This document shows, piece after piece, positions 9,181 to 17,644 of a stretch of DNA of 64,000 bases. The notes under the pieces were generated by a model, which saw only the letters and a list, made by a program, of their open reading frames with translations, was not told where the DNA came from and made no database searches. Location: assembly GCA_963785815.1 (NCBI GenBank), contig CAWAWN010000003.1, positions 248,001 through 312,000 of the forward strand. The letters are read 5' to 3'. A program made the position numbers and the translations under genes. The DNA is from UBA4742 sp963785815 (lineage in GTDB: Bacteria; Actinomycetota; Acidimicrobiia; Acidimicrobiales; Acidimicrobilacustridaceae). Position 1 is the stretch's first letter. Each line of letters begins with the position of its first letter.

Positions 9181-10327
9181 CCCGCGGACGTCCCCAGGAT
9201 CACGGTGGCGCCGGTGGACAGGTAGCCGCCCGTCCCGTGCACCAGGGCCACTTCGGCGTCGGCCACCTGGGTGGCTCCGGCCTGGCCGCGCAGCTGGCGC
9301 ACGGCCTCGACCAGCAGGAACATGCCCCGCATGCCGGGATGGCAGGCCGACAGGCCGCCGCCGTCGGTGTTGGTGGGCAGCGGGCCGTCGAAGGCCAGGC
9401 GGCCGCCCTCCACGAAGGCGCCGCCCTCGCCCTTCGGGCAGAAGCCGAGGTCCTCGAGGGTGAGCAGCACGGTGATGGTGAACGAGTCGTAGAGCTGGAG
9501 CACGTCCACGTCGGCCAGGCTCACGCCGGCGCGGGCCAGGGCCCGGGGACCGGAGCGTGCCGCGGCGGTCACGGTGAGGTCGGCGGACTGGGACACGTTC
9601 AGGGCGTGGCTGATGTCGTGGGCCGCGCCCAACACGTGGATGGGGCGCCCGGGCAGATCGGCGGCCCGCTCCTCGGTGGTGACCACCAGGGCGCCGCCGC
9701 CGTCGGACACCACGCAGCAGTCGAGCTTGTGCAGCGGGTCGGCCACCAGGCGCGAACCGACCACGTCGGCCACCGTCAGGGGTCGCGGTACTGGGCCATC
9801 GGGTTGAACCCGGCGTGGCGACGCATGGTGACCGCGATCTCGGCCAGCTGCTCGGAGGTGGTGCCGTAGAGGGACATGTGGCGGGTGGCGGCCAGGGCGT
9901 AGCAGCCGACCAGCGAGTTGCCCCACAGGCCGTCCCAGGCTTGGGCCACCCCGACGCTGCCGCCTCCGCCTCCGCCGATCTGGCGGCCCATGGCCGAGAG
10001 CTGGATGCTGCCGTAGCTGATCAGCACCACCTCGCAGTCGCCGGCCTCGATGGCGCGCGCCGCGTGCTCGAGGTGCACCTCGAAGGAGGCGCCCCCGATG
10101 TTGGTCTCGTCCAGCCAGCCCGGACGGATGCCGAGGTACTCGCTCGTGGCCACGCTGTAGAGGGGGAAGTAGCCGGCGCTGGCGAAGCCGTCGACGTCGT
10201 CGAAGCTCAGCCCGGCGTCGGCCAGGGCGCGCTGGGCGGCCTGGGCGTGCACCGCGCCCTCGCTCATGTCGGGGAGGTGGGGGTAGTCGGAGGTGGCGGC
10301 CCCGACGATGACGGCCCGTCGGCTCAT
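9177..10327 (-). pseudogene. Ltp2/SCP-X-type thiolase-fold aldolase, single-base frameshift
   Basis: Two overlapping frames together give one lipid-transfer/thiolase-fold protein of about 383 residues. Frame one starts at ATG 10327 (SRRAVIVGAATSDYPHLP) and hits a stop at MAQYRDP; frame two continues with LTVADVVGSRLVADPLHKLDCC. Adding one C to the CCC at about 9778-9780 restores a continuous reading, so either a homopolymer error or a real one-base deletion is present. The family text LYDSFTITVLLTLEDLGFC is intact. The position of the thiolase nucleophile Cys reads GGASFE, with no Cys, as in aldolase-type members (Ltp2) that cleave beta-hydroxyacyl-CoA thioesters. It lies between the amidohydrolase and its DUF35 partner. 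Confidence 0.85.
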
Positions 10328-10370
10328 GGCCCCACCTGGGGAGGCGTCCCGGTTCGGTTCGTGGTCTGGC

Positions 10371-11654
10371 TCACCGGCGGATCCCGGACTCGCCGATCCC
10401 GATGAGCTCGGCCGCCCCCGTCTTGGCCTCGGCCCGGGGCGCATGGGAGACGGGGCGCACGTCGACGTCGGTGGCCCGGGCTCGTAGCGCGCCCACCGTG
10501 CACTCGTGCCGGCTGCGCCCGACGAACGGGTCGAAGCGGAAGTGGCGCATGGCGTTGCGGTGCGTGATCCGGTCGACCACGTCGACCCCCAGTCCGTCGA
10601 TCGAGGGCCACAGGGTCTCAGGCGAGATGGGCCAGGTCGAATCCGAGTGGGGGTAGTCGGCCTCCCAGCAGACCTGGTCGACGCCGATGCGATCGAGCTG
10701 CTCGACGCCGGCGGGGTCGTCGATGAAGCAGAGGGTGACGCGCTGGCGGAACACCTCGCTGGGGAGCTGGTCGCCGAAGTCCTGGCCGGTCCAGGGGTGG
10801 TGGCGGGTGTAGATCCAGTCCAGGCGGTCGCAGAAGTAGGGGACCCAGCCGATGCCGCCCTCGGACAGGGCGACCCGCAGGTCGGGGAAGCTGCGCAGCA
10901 CCGGCGACCACATGAGGTCGGCGGCCGCCTGCACGATGTTGATGGGCTGCAGGGTGATGAGCACGTCCACCGGCGCGTCCGGAGCGGTGATGACCAGCCG
11001 TGACGACGAGCCGATGTGGAAGCACACGATGGTGTCGGTGTCGACGCACGCCTGCCAGAACGGGTCCCAGTGCGTGTCGTGGAAGCTGGGCAGCTTGAGC
11101 TTGGACGGGTTCTCGGAGAACGACACGGCGTGGCAGCCCTTGGCCGCGCACCGGTGCACCTCGTCGGCCATCAGCTGCGCATCCCAGATGGGCGGGATCA
11201 TCAACGGGATGAACCGGTCGGGCGCCGCGCCGCACCAGTCTTCGATGTGCCAGTCGTTGTAGGCCTGCAGCACGGCCAGACCGGCGTCGAGGTCGGACGA
11301 GCGGGCGAAGAGCTGCCCGCACAGGTTGGGGAACGAGGGGAAGCACATGGAGCCGATCACGCCGTTGGCGTCCATGTCGCGCAGGCGTTGGGTGATGTCC
11401 CAGGTGCCGTCGCGCAGCTCGTCGAACGAGGTGGGTTCCATCCCGTACTCCTCGGGCGGGCGCCCGGCCACGGCGTTGAGCCCGATGTTGGGGATCTCGT
11501 TGCCGTCGTAGACCCACACGTCGCTGCCGTCGGCGAGCCGCTCGACCCGGGGGGCGACGTCGCGCCAGCGCGACGCCAGGTGGCCCTCGAACAGGTCGGG
11601 CGGCTCGACCACGTGGTCGTCGACGCTCACCAGGACCAGATCATCGATCTGCAT
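10371..11654 (-). CDS. Amidohydrolase family 2 metal-dependent hydrolase
   Basis: Protein of 427 residues starting at ATG 11654 (QIDDLVLVSVDDHVVEP), the usual N-terminus of this actinobacterial group; the frame is open upstream but that part is low-complexity. The first metal-binding D-x-H lies in VDDHVVEP, a second His in CFHIGSS, and the C-terminal EADYPHSDSTWP contains the conserved metal/catalytic Asp. The TIM-barrel family includes decarboxylases of the ACMSD/gamma-resorcylate type as well as hydrolases. It is the first gene of the leftward arm of the 11.7-kb divergon, with the aldolase 43 bases downstream, which points to ring or side-chain breakdown of a CoA-linked substrate. Confidence 0.88.
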   Translation of the reverse strand: MQIDDLVLVSVDDHVVEPPDLFEGHLASRWRDVAPRVERLADGSDVWVYDGNEIPNIGLNAVAGRPPEEYGMEPTSFDELRDGTWDITQRLRDMDANGVIGSMCFPSFPNLCGQLFARSSDLDAGLAVLQAYNDWHIEDWCGAAPDRFIPLMIPPIWDAQLMADEVHRCAAKGCHAVSFSENPSKLKLPSFHDTHWDPFWQACVDTDTIVCFHIGSSSRLVITAPDAPVDVLITLQPINIVQAAADLMWSPVLRSFPDLRVALSEGGIGWVPYFCDRLDWIYTRHHPWTGQDFGDQLPSEVFRQRVTLCFIDDPAGVEQLDRIGVDQVCWEADYPHSDSTWPISPETLWPSIDGLGVDVVDRITHRNAMRHFRFDPFVGRSRHECTVGALRARATDVDVRPVSHAPRAEAKTGAAELIGIGESGIRR

Positions 11655-11704
11655 GGCCACTCCCCCTGTTCGCCCGGCACCTCCGGTGCCCGGGCCCGGC
11701 CCCG

Positions 11705-11739
11705 AACCTGACGCCGCCGTCAGGTTACTATTCGATCGC
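11705..11739. promoter_or_regulatory. Divergon operator and leaderless promoter
   Basis: A perfect 9-bp dyad, AACCTGACG (11705-11713) and CGTCAGGTT (11718-11726) with a 4-base spacer, lies in the 85-base gap between the two divergent acyl-CoA operons. A good -10 box, TACTAT, begins at the last base of the dyad (11726-11731) and ends 8 bases before ATG 11740, so the rightward mRNA should be leaderless or nearly so. The dyad would block polymerase, as TetR-family operators do. No regulator gene is next to it. The leftward promoter is not clear. Confidence 0.6.
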
Positions 11740-13113
11740 ATGGGGGAGGCCGCCGGTCCGAGGGCCGGTCCGATGGCGCTCGATCCGGCGGACGCGCCGA
11801 TGGCGCTGGACGGCGTGCGGGTGCTCGACTTCTGCCGTCTGGGGTTCGGCTCGCAGGCCACCCAGATCCTGGGCTGCCTCGGTGCGGAGGTGATCCGGGT
11901 GGAGTCGACCGTGCGGCCCGATCCGATCCGGGTCATGCCGCCGTTCGTCCCCGGGCCCGGCCAGCGGGGCGAGGGGTTCGGTGGGGCCACCCTGGCCAAC
12001 GCCAACAAGGCCCGCAGCCTGAACCGGGGCGGGATCTTCTACAAGTACAACACCGGCGGCAAGCGCTCGATCGCGGTCGACGCCCGCCACCCGCAGGGCC
12101 TGGCCGTGCTCGAGCGCCTGATCGGGCAGAGCGACGTGGTCACCGAGAGCTTCGCGGCCGGCACCCTGGCCCGGTGGGGCCTCAGCTACGAGCGCATGCG
12201 CGACCTGCGGTCCGATGTGATCTACGTCTCGATGTGCGGCTACGGCCACACCGGGCCCGACCGCACCTTCGTGACCATGGGACCCACCGCCCAGGCCCTC
12301 ACCGGGCTCACCCACATGGTCGGGCTGCCCGGGCGGCCGCCGGCCGGGTGGTCGTTCAGCTACCTCGACCACGTGGGCGGCTACCTGGGTGCCTTCGGCA
12401 CGTTGATGGCCCTGGCCCACCGCCGACGCACCGGCGAGGGCCAGCACGTGGACGTGTCCCAGCTCGAGCCGGCCACCGCCCTGGCCGGTCCGCTGCTGCT
12501 CGACCGCAGCGTCAACGGCCGGTCGGCCCGCCGCCCCGACTTCCCGACCGGCAACCGGCGCGGTGGGGGACCCCAGGGGGCGTACCGGGCCGCGCCCGAG
12601 CCGGCTCCGGACGGCGAGCTGGTGGGCGACAAGTGGGTCGTCGTCTCCTGTCGCGACGAGGCGGAGTGGGCGCGCTTCGTGGCCGCCGTCGGCCATCCCG
12701 AGTGGGGGACCGATCCCCGCTTCGCCACCCTGGCCGATCGTCGGGCCCACGCCGACGAGCTGGACGCGCTGGTCGAGTCGTGGACGTCCACCCGCAACCG
12801 CTACGAGGTCATGGACCTGCTGCAGGCGGCTCGGGTGCCGGCCGGGGCGGTGCAGGACGCGGCCGACCGGCTCGAGCGCGATCCCCAGCTGGCGGCACGG
12901 CACCACTTCACCCCGCTGGTCAACGACGAGGTGGGCGAGCTCCTGTTGGAGGGCGTGCCGTTCACGTCCTCGACCACCGCGGTGTCGGCCGGGGGCCGCC
13001 TCCACCGGGCGCCGCCCTGCATCGACCAGGACGGCGACGACATCCTGCGCGAGCTGCTCGACCTGGACGAGGCGGCCATCGCCCGGCTGCGCGAAGCCGG
13101 AGCCCTGCGATGA
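11740..13113 (+). CDS. CaiB/BaiF (type III) CoA-transferase
   Basis: Protein of 457 residues. ATG 11740 is chosen because a TACTAT -10 box sits 8 bases upstream; later ATGs at 11773 and 11800 are possible. Family text is clear: MALDGVRVLDFCRLGFG, AEVIRVE, LNRGGIFYKYNTGGKRSIAVD, GYGHTGPD and HRRRTGEGQHVDVS. The family's catalytic Asp should be the one in YLDHVGG. These enzymes move CoA between acyl-CoA and a free carboxylic acid through mixed-anhydride and glutamyl-thioester intermediates. It heads the rightward operon and would activate the substrate for the aldolase downstream. Confidence 0.9.
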   Translation: MGEAAGPRAGPMALDPADAPMALDGVRVLDFCRLGFGSQATQILGCLGAEVIRVESTVRPDPIRVMPPFVPGPGQRGEGFGGATLANANKARSLNRGGIFYKYNTGGKRSIAVDARHPQGLAVLERLIGQSDVVTESFAAGTLARWGLSYERMRDLRSDVIYVSMCGYGHTGPDRTFVTMGPTAQALTGLTHMVGLPGRPPAGWSFSYLDHVGGYLGAFGTLMALAHRRRTGEGQHVDVSQLEPATALAGPLLLDRSVNGRSARRPDFPTGNRRGGGPQGAYRAAPEPAPDGELVGDKWVVVSCRDEAEWARFVAAVGHPEWGTDPRFATLADRRAHADELDALVESWTSTRNRYEVMDLLQAARVPAGAVQDAADRLERDPQLAARHHFTPLVNDEVGELLLEGVPFTSSTTAVSAGGRLHRAPPCIDQDGDDILRELLDLDEAAIARLREAGALR

Positions 13114-13145
13114 GGCAACGTCGTGCCGTCACCACCACCTCGAGT

Positions 13146-13189
13146 CTGGCGTTGATCCTGACCCCCAGGGGGGTACGAATCAACGCCAG
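13146..13189. repeat. Nested inverted repeat between the two CoA-transferase genes
   Basis: CTGGCGTTGAT (13146-13156) pairs perfectly with ATCAACGCCAG (13179-13189). Inside, ACCCCC pairs with GGGGGT around an AG, separated from the outer stem by a 4x4 internal loop. The whole 44 bases fold as one long hairpin. No T-tract follows, so it is not a textbook terminator; an mRNA-processing or stabilising hairpin or a REP-like element fits better. Confidence 0.7.
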
Positions 13190-13219
13190 TCGGGGTGCGC
13201 CGGGGTCGGTGAGGCACCG

Positions 13220-14389
13220 GTGAGCGGCGCGCTCGATGGGGTGCGGGTGGTCGAGCTGGTCGACGAGCCGGTCGACTACTGCGGCCGGCTGCTGGCCGGG
13301 CTGGGCGCCGACGTGGTGGTGGTCGAGCCGCCCGAGGGCGGGTTCCGACGCCACCAGGGCCCGTGGGCCCACGGGCGCCAGGGCGACCCCGATGCCTCCC
13401 TGGCCCAGTGGCACTTCGACGTGGGCAAGCGCTCGGTCGTCATCGATCCCGACGACGACGAGACCCTGCGCCGGCTCATCGGGTCGGCCGACGTGTTCGT
13501 GCACACCCTGGGCGTGGTCGAGGCCGAGGGGCGCGGCCTCGACCACGACGCGCTCGATGCCGAGCACGACGGTCTCATCTCGTGTGCCATCACCGCCTTC
13601 GGCCTCACCGGTCCGTGGGCCGACCACGTGGCCGACGACCTTGTGCTGATGGCGCTGGGTGGGTCGATGGCCACCTGCGGCTACGGCCTGGACGACCCAC
13701 CGCTGGCCTGCTGGGGCGACCAGGCCTGGCTGACCGCCGCCACCTACGGGGCCATCGGCGTGCTGGCCGCCCTCGACCACCGCCATCGCACCGGCGCCGG
13801 CCAGCTCATCGACGTGTCCGCCCACCAGGCCTCGGCCTCGATGACCGAGTGGCACGTGATGACCTACCTGTGCTCGGGCACGCCCATGGCCCGCTTCCGG
13901 CACCCCACGGTCACTGCCGCGGACGGCAAGGAGGTGGCTGCCCTGGTCCCCGACTTCCTGGGCCCGCACGTCTTCGAGCACTTCCGGACGATGCTGGAGG
14001 CCGACGGGGTGGCCGGCACGTTGGCCGACCCGGCGTTCGAGGACCCCCGGCATCGCGCCCGCAACTACGGCGAGATGGCGGCCGCCACCGATCGCCTGGC
14101 GGCGCGCCACGACGGTGAGGAGCTGTTCCGGCTGGGCCAGTCGGCCGGGTTGCCCTGGGGGGTGATCCGCTCGCCCGACGAGGCGCTCGACGACCCGCAC
14201 CTGGCCGCTCGCGGCCACTGGGTGGACATCGACGGCGTGACCCATGCCGGCGCGCCGTTCGTGGCCGGCGGGTCGCCCTTCCGCTTCGATCGGCCGCCGC
14301 CCCGGTTGGGTCAGCACACGGCGGAGGTCCTCGACGAGCTCGACCGCTTCGGGGCCGGCCAGCCAGAAGCTGAGCCCCGGGCCCGATGA
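13220..14389 (+). CDS. CaiB/BaiF (type III) CoA-transferase, second copy
   Basis: Protein of 389 residues beginning at GTG 13220 (SGALDGVRVVELVDEPVDYCGRLLAGLGADVVVVEPPEGG). Core motifs: WHFDVGKRSVVID, GLTGPWADH, WGDQAW with the candidate catalytic Asp, and HRTGAGQLIDVSAHQA. It is diverged from the first copy, so this is probably a heterodimer-type or different-substrate pair rather than a recent duplication. The stop overlaps the ATG of the next gene (ATGA), implying coupled translation with the aldolase. Confidence 0.88.
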   Translation: MSGALDGVRVVELVDEPVDYCGRLLAGLGADVVVVEPPEGGFRRHQGPWAHGRQGDPDASLAQWHFDVGKRSVVIDPDDDETLRRLIGSADVFVHTLGVVEAEGRGLDHDALDAEHDGLISCAITAFGLTGPWADHVADDLVLMALGGSMATCGYGLDDPPLACWGDQAWLTAATYGAIGVLAALDHRHRTGAGQLIDVSAHQASASMTEWHVMTYLCSGTPMARFRHPTVTAADGKEVAALVPDFLGPHVFEHFRTMLEADGVAGTLADPAFEDPRHRARNYGEMAAATDRLAARHDGEELFRLGQSAGLPWGVIRSPDEALDDPHLAARGHWVDIDGVTHAGAPFVAGGSPFRFDRPPPRLGQHTAEVLDELDRFGAGQPEAEPRAR

Positions 14390-15586
14390 CCGCCGCCTGC
14401 ATCGTCGGGATCGGCCAGACCGACTACGCCAAGTGGGGTGGCCTGGACGCCACCGAGTACCAGTTGGCCCTGGAGGCCATCATGGCCGCGGTGGCCGACG
14501 CCGGCCTGGCCCTCGACCAGATCGACGGGCTGGGCAGCTTCGCCGATGACCGCAACCTGGCCGTGTTCGTGGCCGCCGACCTGGGCCTGCCCGAGCTGCG
14601 CTACGCCGAGATGAGCTGGCTCCCGGGCGGCGGTGGCGGCAGCGCGGCGGTAGCCGAGCGCGGCGCGGGCCGTCGAGGCGGGCCAGGCCGAGGCCATCGT
14701 GGTCTTCCGCAGCCTGTGCCAGGGACAGTTCGCCCGGTTCGGCCAGGGCCCGGGGGCACGGCGCGGGGGCGGGGCCCGAGCGGCGCGCCCGCCGGGCCTG
14801 CGGGTGTCCAAGGGCCTGCTCGACACCCACGCCGCCTTCACCATGCCCTTCGGGATGGTGAGCCCGCCCGTCACCTACGCCCTGGTCATGCAACGCCACA
14901 TGCACCGCTACGGCACCACCGGTGAGCAGCTCGGCAACGTGGCCGTGCGCTTCCGGGACCACGCCACCCGCAACCCCCGGGCGGTGCAGCGCGCCCCCAT
15001 GACCCTCGAGGACTACTTCGCCTCGCGGCTGGTGGCGGAGCCCTTCCACCTCTTCGACTGCTGCATGGAGAACGACGGCGCCTGCGCCGTGGTGGTCACC
15101 TCGGCCCGTCGGGCGCGGGACCTGCCCCACCCGGTGGTGGAGGTGGTGGCCGCGGCCCAGGGCGCGCCGGGCGCCTACGGCCACGGCCAGTACCTGAACG
15201 TGTACGTGGACGACGACCTCTACACCTCGGGCGGCGGGCAGCCGGTGGCGCGCGACCTGTGGGCGCGCGCCGGCATCGGTCCCGACGACGTGGACGTGGC
15301 CATGCTCTACGACCACTTCAGCGGCATGGTGCTGCTCCAGCTCGAGGACTACGGCTTCTGCGGTCGGGGCGAGGGCGGCGCCTACTTCGGCGAGACCACG
15401 CTGCCCATCAACACCCACGGCGGGTCGCTGTCCGAGGCCTACATCCACGGGTTGAACCACGTGGTCGAGGGGGTGCGCCAGCTGCGCGGGCAGTCGACCA
15501 CCCCGGTGCCCGGGGCCGAGACCTGCCTGGTCACCAGCGCCGCCGGCGTGCCCGGGAGCGCGTTGGTGCTGCGAGCCGCGAGATGA
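14386..15586 (+). pseudogene. Second Ltp2/SCP-X-type aldolase, single-base frameshift
   Basis: The frame from ATG 14386 (TAACIVGIGQTDYAKWGG) is good as far as GGGGGSAAVAE and then turns to nonsense; another frame picks up with ARAVEAGQAEAIVVFRSLCQG and runs to 15586. One extra base near 14658-14665, in a GCGCGGCGCGGGCC stretch, explains it: the interval is 1201 bases, one more than a multiple of three. Repaired length is about 399 residues. It has LYDHFSGMVLLQLEDYGFC, and the thiolase nucleophile site reads GGGGGS with no Cys, so aldolase chemistry is more likely than thiolysis. The DUF35 partner follows 16 bases later. Confidence 0.85.
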
Positions 15587-15602
15587 GGGCCGGGCGCACC
15601 CC

Positions 15603-16064
15603 GTGAGCGGCGAGCGGTGGTTCCCCGACTCGATGCCCCTGCCGGCGGCCAGCCGGGAGACGCTGCCGTGGTGGCAGGCCGCCGCCCAGCACCGCCTGGT
15701 GGTGCAGCGCTGCGAGAACTGCGGGCGCTACCGCCATCCGCCGTCCCCGCTGTGCCCGCACTGCCGCAACTGGGCCTCGTCGTGGGGCGAGCACCCCGGC
15801 ACGGGGACGATCTACACCTTCACCCGGGTGCACCAGCCCTTCCTGCCCGGGGTGGCGCTGCCCTACGTGGTGGCGGTGATCGCCCTCGACGGGTTGGAGT
15901 CGGACCACGTCCGCCTGGTGACCAACATCGTGGACAGCGATCCCGACGAGGTGGCCATCGGACTGGCTGTGCAGGTGGTGTGGGAGGACATGGGGCCGGA
16001 TCTCGCGGTGCCCCGCGCCCGCCTGACGGGCCGGTCCGCCCGAGCGCCGGAGGGCGGCGCATGA
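15603..16064 (+). CDS. DUF35 OB-fold / zinc-ribbon protein, second copy
   Basis: Protein of 153 residues from GTG 15603. It has a full four-Cys zinc ribbon, CENCG and CPHC, followed by an OB-fold with GTIYTFTRVHQPFLPG and YVVAVIALD strands. Same role as proposed for the copy at 8743-9180: structural and substrate-channel partner of the thiolase-fold aldolase just upstream. Its stop overlaps the next ATG by 4 bases. Confidence 0.88.
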   Translation: MSGERWFPDSMPLPAASRETLPWWQAAAQHRLVVQRCENCGRYRHPPSPLCPHCRNWASSWGEHPGTGTIYTFTRVHQPFLPGVALPYVVAVIALDGLESDHVRLVTNIVDSDPDEVAIGLAVQVVWEDMGPDLAVPRARLTGRSARAPEGGA

Positions 16065-17167
16065 GCGGCGCCGACCCGATCCGGATCGGGCTGCTCTACG
16101 ACTTCGACCAGGGCGACGGTGGCGCCTACTACGCCGGTGGGTTCCGCCTGGGCCTCGACGACGTGGCCGCCGAGGATCGGCTGGGGCGCGACATCGAGCT
16201 GCTCATCGGCCAGGCCGACGGCCTGCCGGGCGGGTCGGCCGAGGCCGTGGTGGACGAGGTGGACGCCCTGGTGGCCGCCGGGGCGGTGGTCATCGCCGGC
16301 CCCACCGTGAGCGACAACGGCATCGTGGTGCGCGACCACGTCGACCGCATCGGGGTGCCCTGCGTCAACTACACCGGGGGTGCCATCACCCGCAGCCGGT
16401 GGATGTTCCATTACCAGGTCGGTTCTCTGGAAGAGGAGCCCTACGTACTGGTCGACCACCTGCGCGCCACCGGTTGCGGGCGCGTCGGCGTGCTGCACGA
16501 CGAGACGCCGGTGGGGCGCAACTACGGCCTGTGGTTCGAGCGGGCGGTGTCCGAGCGCGGCGGCCCGGCGATCGTGTCGCGCCACGCCGTGTCGCCCCTG
16601 GCCGAGGACCTCTCGGTCGAGGTGGGCGCGGCGGTGGCGGACGATCCCGACGCCCTCGTCTACCTGGGCCTGGGCGTGGCGGCCCGGGCCGTGGCCCTGG
16701 GCGTGCAGGCATGCGGTTGGGAGGGCACGGTGGTGGCCAACTCGGCGCTCATGTTCGGCTACGGCCGCAAGGACTGGCGCGCCGGCTGGGACGGCTGGGT
16801 GTACGTCGACACCATCAGCGACGCCAACACGGTGCGAGCGCGGTTGCGCCAGCGGTCGAAGGTCCACGCCGGCGGCCCGATCGGCGTGGCCGCGTTCGAC
16901 ATCGGACGGCTGATCGGCCTGGGCCTGGCCATGGCCGACGAGGTGTCGCCCGAGGCGGTGCGCGAGGGCTTGGAGCGGGTCAAGCGGGTGCCGGCCGCCG
17001 GTGGCAAGGAGGGGACGGTCATGGGGTTCGGGCAGTGGGACCACGCCGCCCTCAAGGGAGAGACCCTGGTGCTGCGGGTGTGGCGTGACGGCCGCAACCT
17101 CGAGTACGAGGGGCCGGCCATCGACCGGCCCGGGCCTGAGGCCGGCCAGCCCGGAGGCGAGCGGTGA
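16061..17167 (+). CDS. Periplasmic-binding-fold (type 1, Leu/Ile/Val-like) protein without signal peptide
   Basis: Protein of 368 residues. From residue 6 it reads PIRIGLLYDFDQGDGGAYYAGG, the start of a mature Peripla_BP_6 domain; TVSDNGIVVRDHV, PCVNYTGG and GRVGVLHDETPVGRNYG continue the fold. There is no signal peptide, lipobox or transporter gene nearby. It is locked between DUF35 and SnoaL-like genes by 4-base overlaps on both sides, so it belongs to the operon. A cytoplasmic ligand-binding or sensing role for the acyl-CoA pathway is possible; a start-site error is unlikely because the upstream frame overlaps the DUF35 gene. Confidence 0.8.
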   Translation: MSGADPIRIGLLYDFDQGDGGAYYAGGFRLGLDDVAAEDRLGRDIELLIGQADGLPGGSAEAVVDEVDALVAAGAVVIAGPTVSDNGIVVRDHVDRIGVPCVNYTGGAITRSRWMFHYQVGSLEEEPYVLVDHLRATGCGRVGVLHDETPVGRNYGLWFERAVSERGGPAIVSRHAVSPLAEDLSVEVGAAVADDPDALVYLGLGVAARAVALGVQACGWEGTVVANSALMFGYGRKDWRAGWDGWVYVDTISDANTVRARLRQRSKVHAGGPIGVAAFDIGRLIGLGLAMADEVSPEAVREGLERVKRVPAAGGKEGTVMGFGQWDHAALKGETLVLRVWRDGRNLEYEGPAIDRPGPEAGQPGGER

Positions 17168-17577
17168 ACTGGGACGAGTGGGCCCGGCGGACCGAGGCCG
17201 CGCTCGACTTCGGGCGCGAGGGCCGGTGGCGGGACCTGTTCGCCGAGGGGGCCGAGTTCGGCGATCCCAACACGCCCAGCACCACCGACCTGAAGGGCGT
17301 GCAGTCGGGGACGGCCCGGATCTTCCCCGACTGGCGCCAGGAGATCACCAGCATCCGGGGCGGCGACGACTGGGCGGTGTTCGAGTGGGTCGGCCGGGCC
17401 ACCTACGCCGGGCTGGAGCCGGATGATCCGCTGGCCGGGACCCCGATCGAGATGCACGGCGCCACCCTCGTCGAGGTCGACGCCGACGGCCTGGTCACCC
17501 GATGGCGGGACTACCTCGACCGCAAGGAGCCCGAGCAGCAGCTGCGCGCCGCGGCCAGGGAGCGGGGACGCCGCTGA
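17164..17577 (+). CDS. SnoaL-like / NTF2-fold protein
   Basis: Protein of 137 residues from GTG 17164, overlapping the preceding stop by 4 bases. The pattern WARRTEAALDFGREGRWRDLFAEGAEFGDP, then paired strands with WAVFEWVGRATYAG and IEMHGATLVEVDADGLVTRWRDYLD, matches the SnoaL/NTF2 cone fold. Such proteins act as small isomerases, hydratases or cyclases, or bind ligands. It is the last gene of the rightward acyl-CoA operon; the specific reaction cannot be read from sequence. Confidence 0.75.
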   Translation: MNWDEWARRTEAALDFGREGRWRDLFAEGAEFGDPNTPSTTDLKGVQSGTARIFPDWRQEITSIRGGDDWAVFEWVGRATYAGLEPDDPLAGTPIEMHGATLVEVDADGLVTRWRDYLDRKEPEQQLRAAARERGRR

Positions 17578-17644
17578 CGGCGGGTGGTACGGTCCGCTCC
17601 GGAGCAGCCGCGGTCGGCGGACGGTGCGAGGGAGGGAGGGCCCA

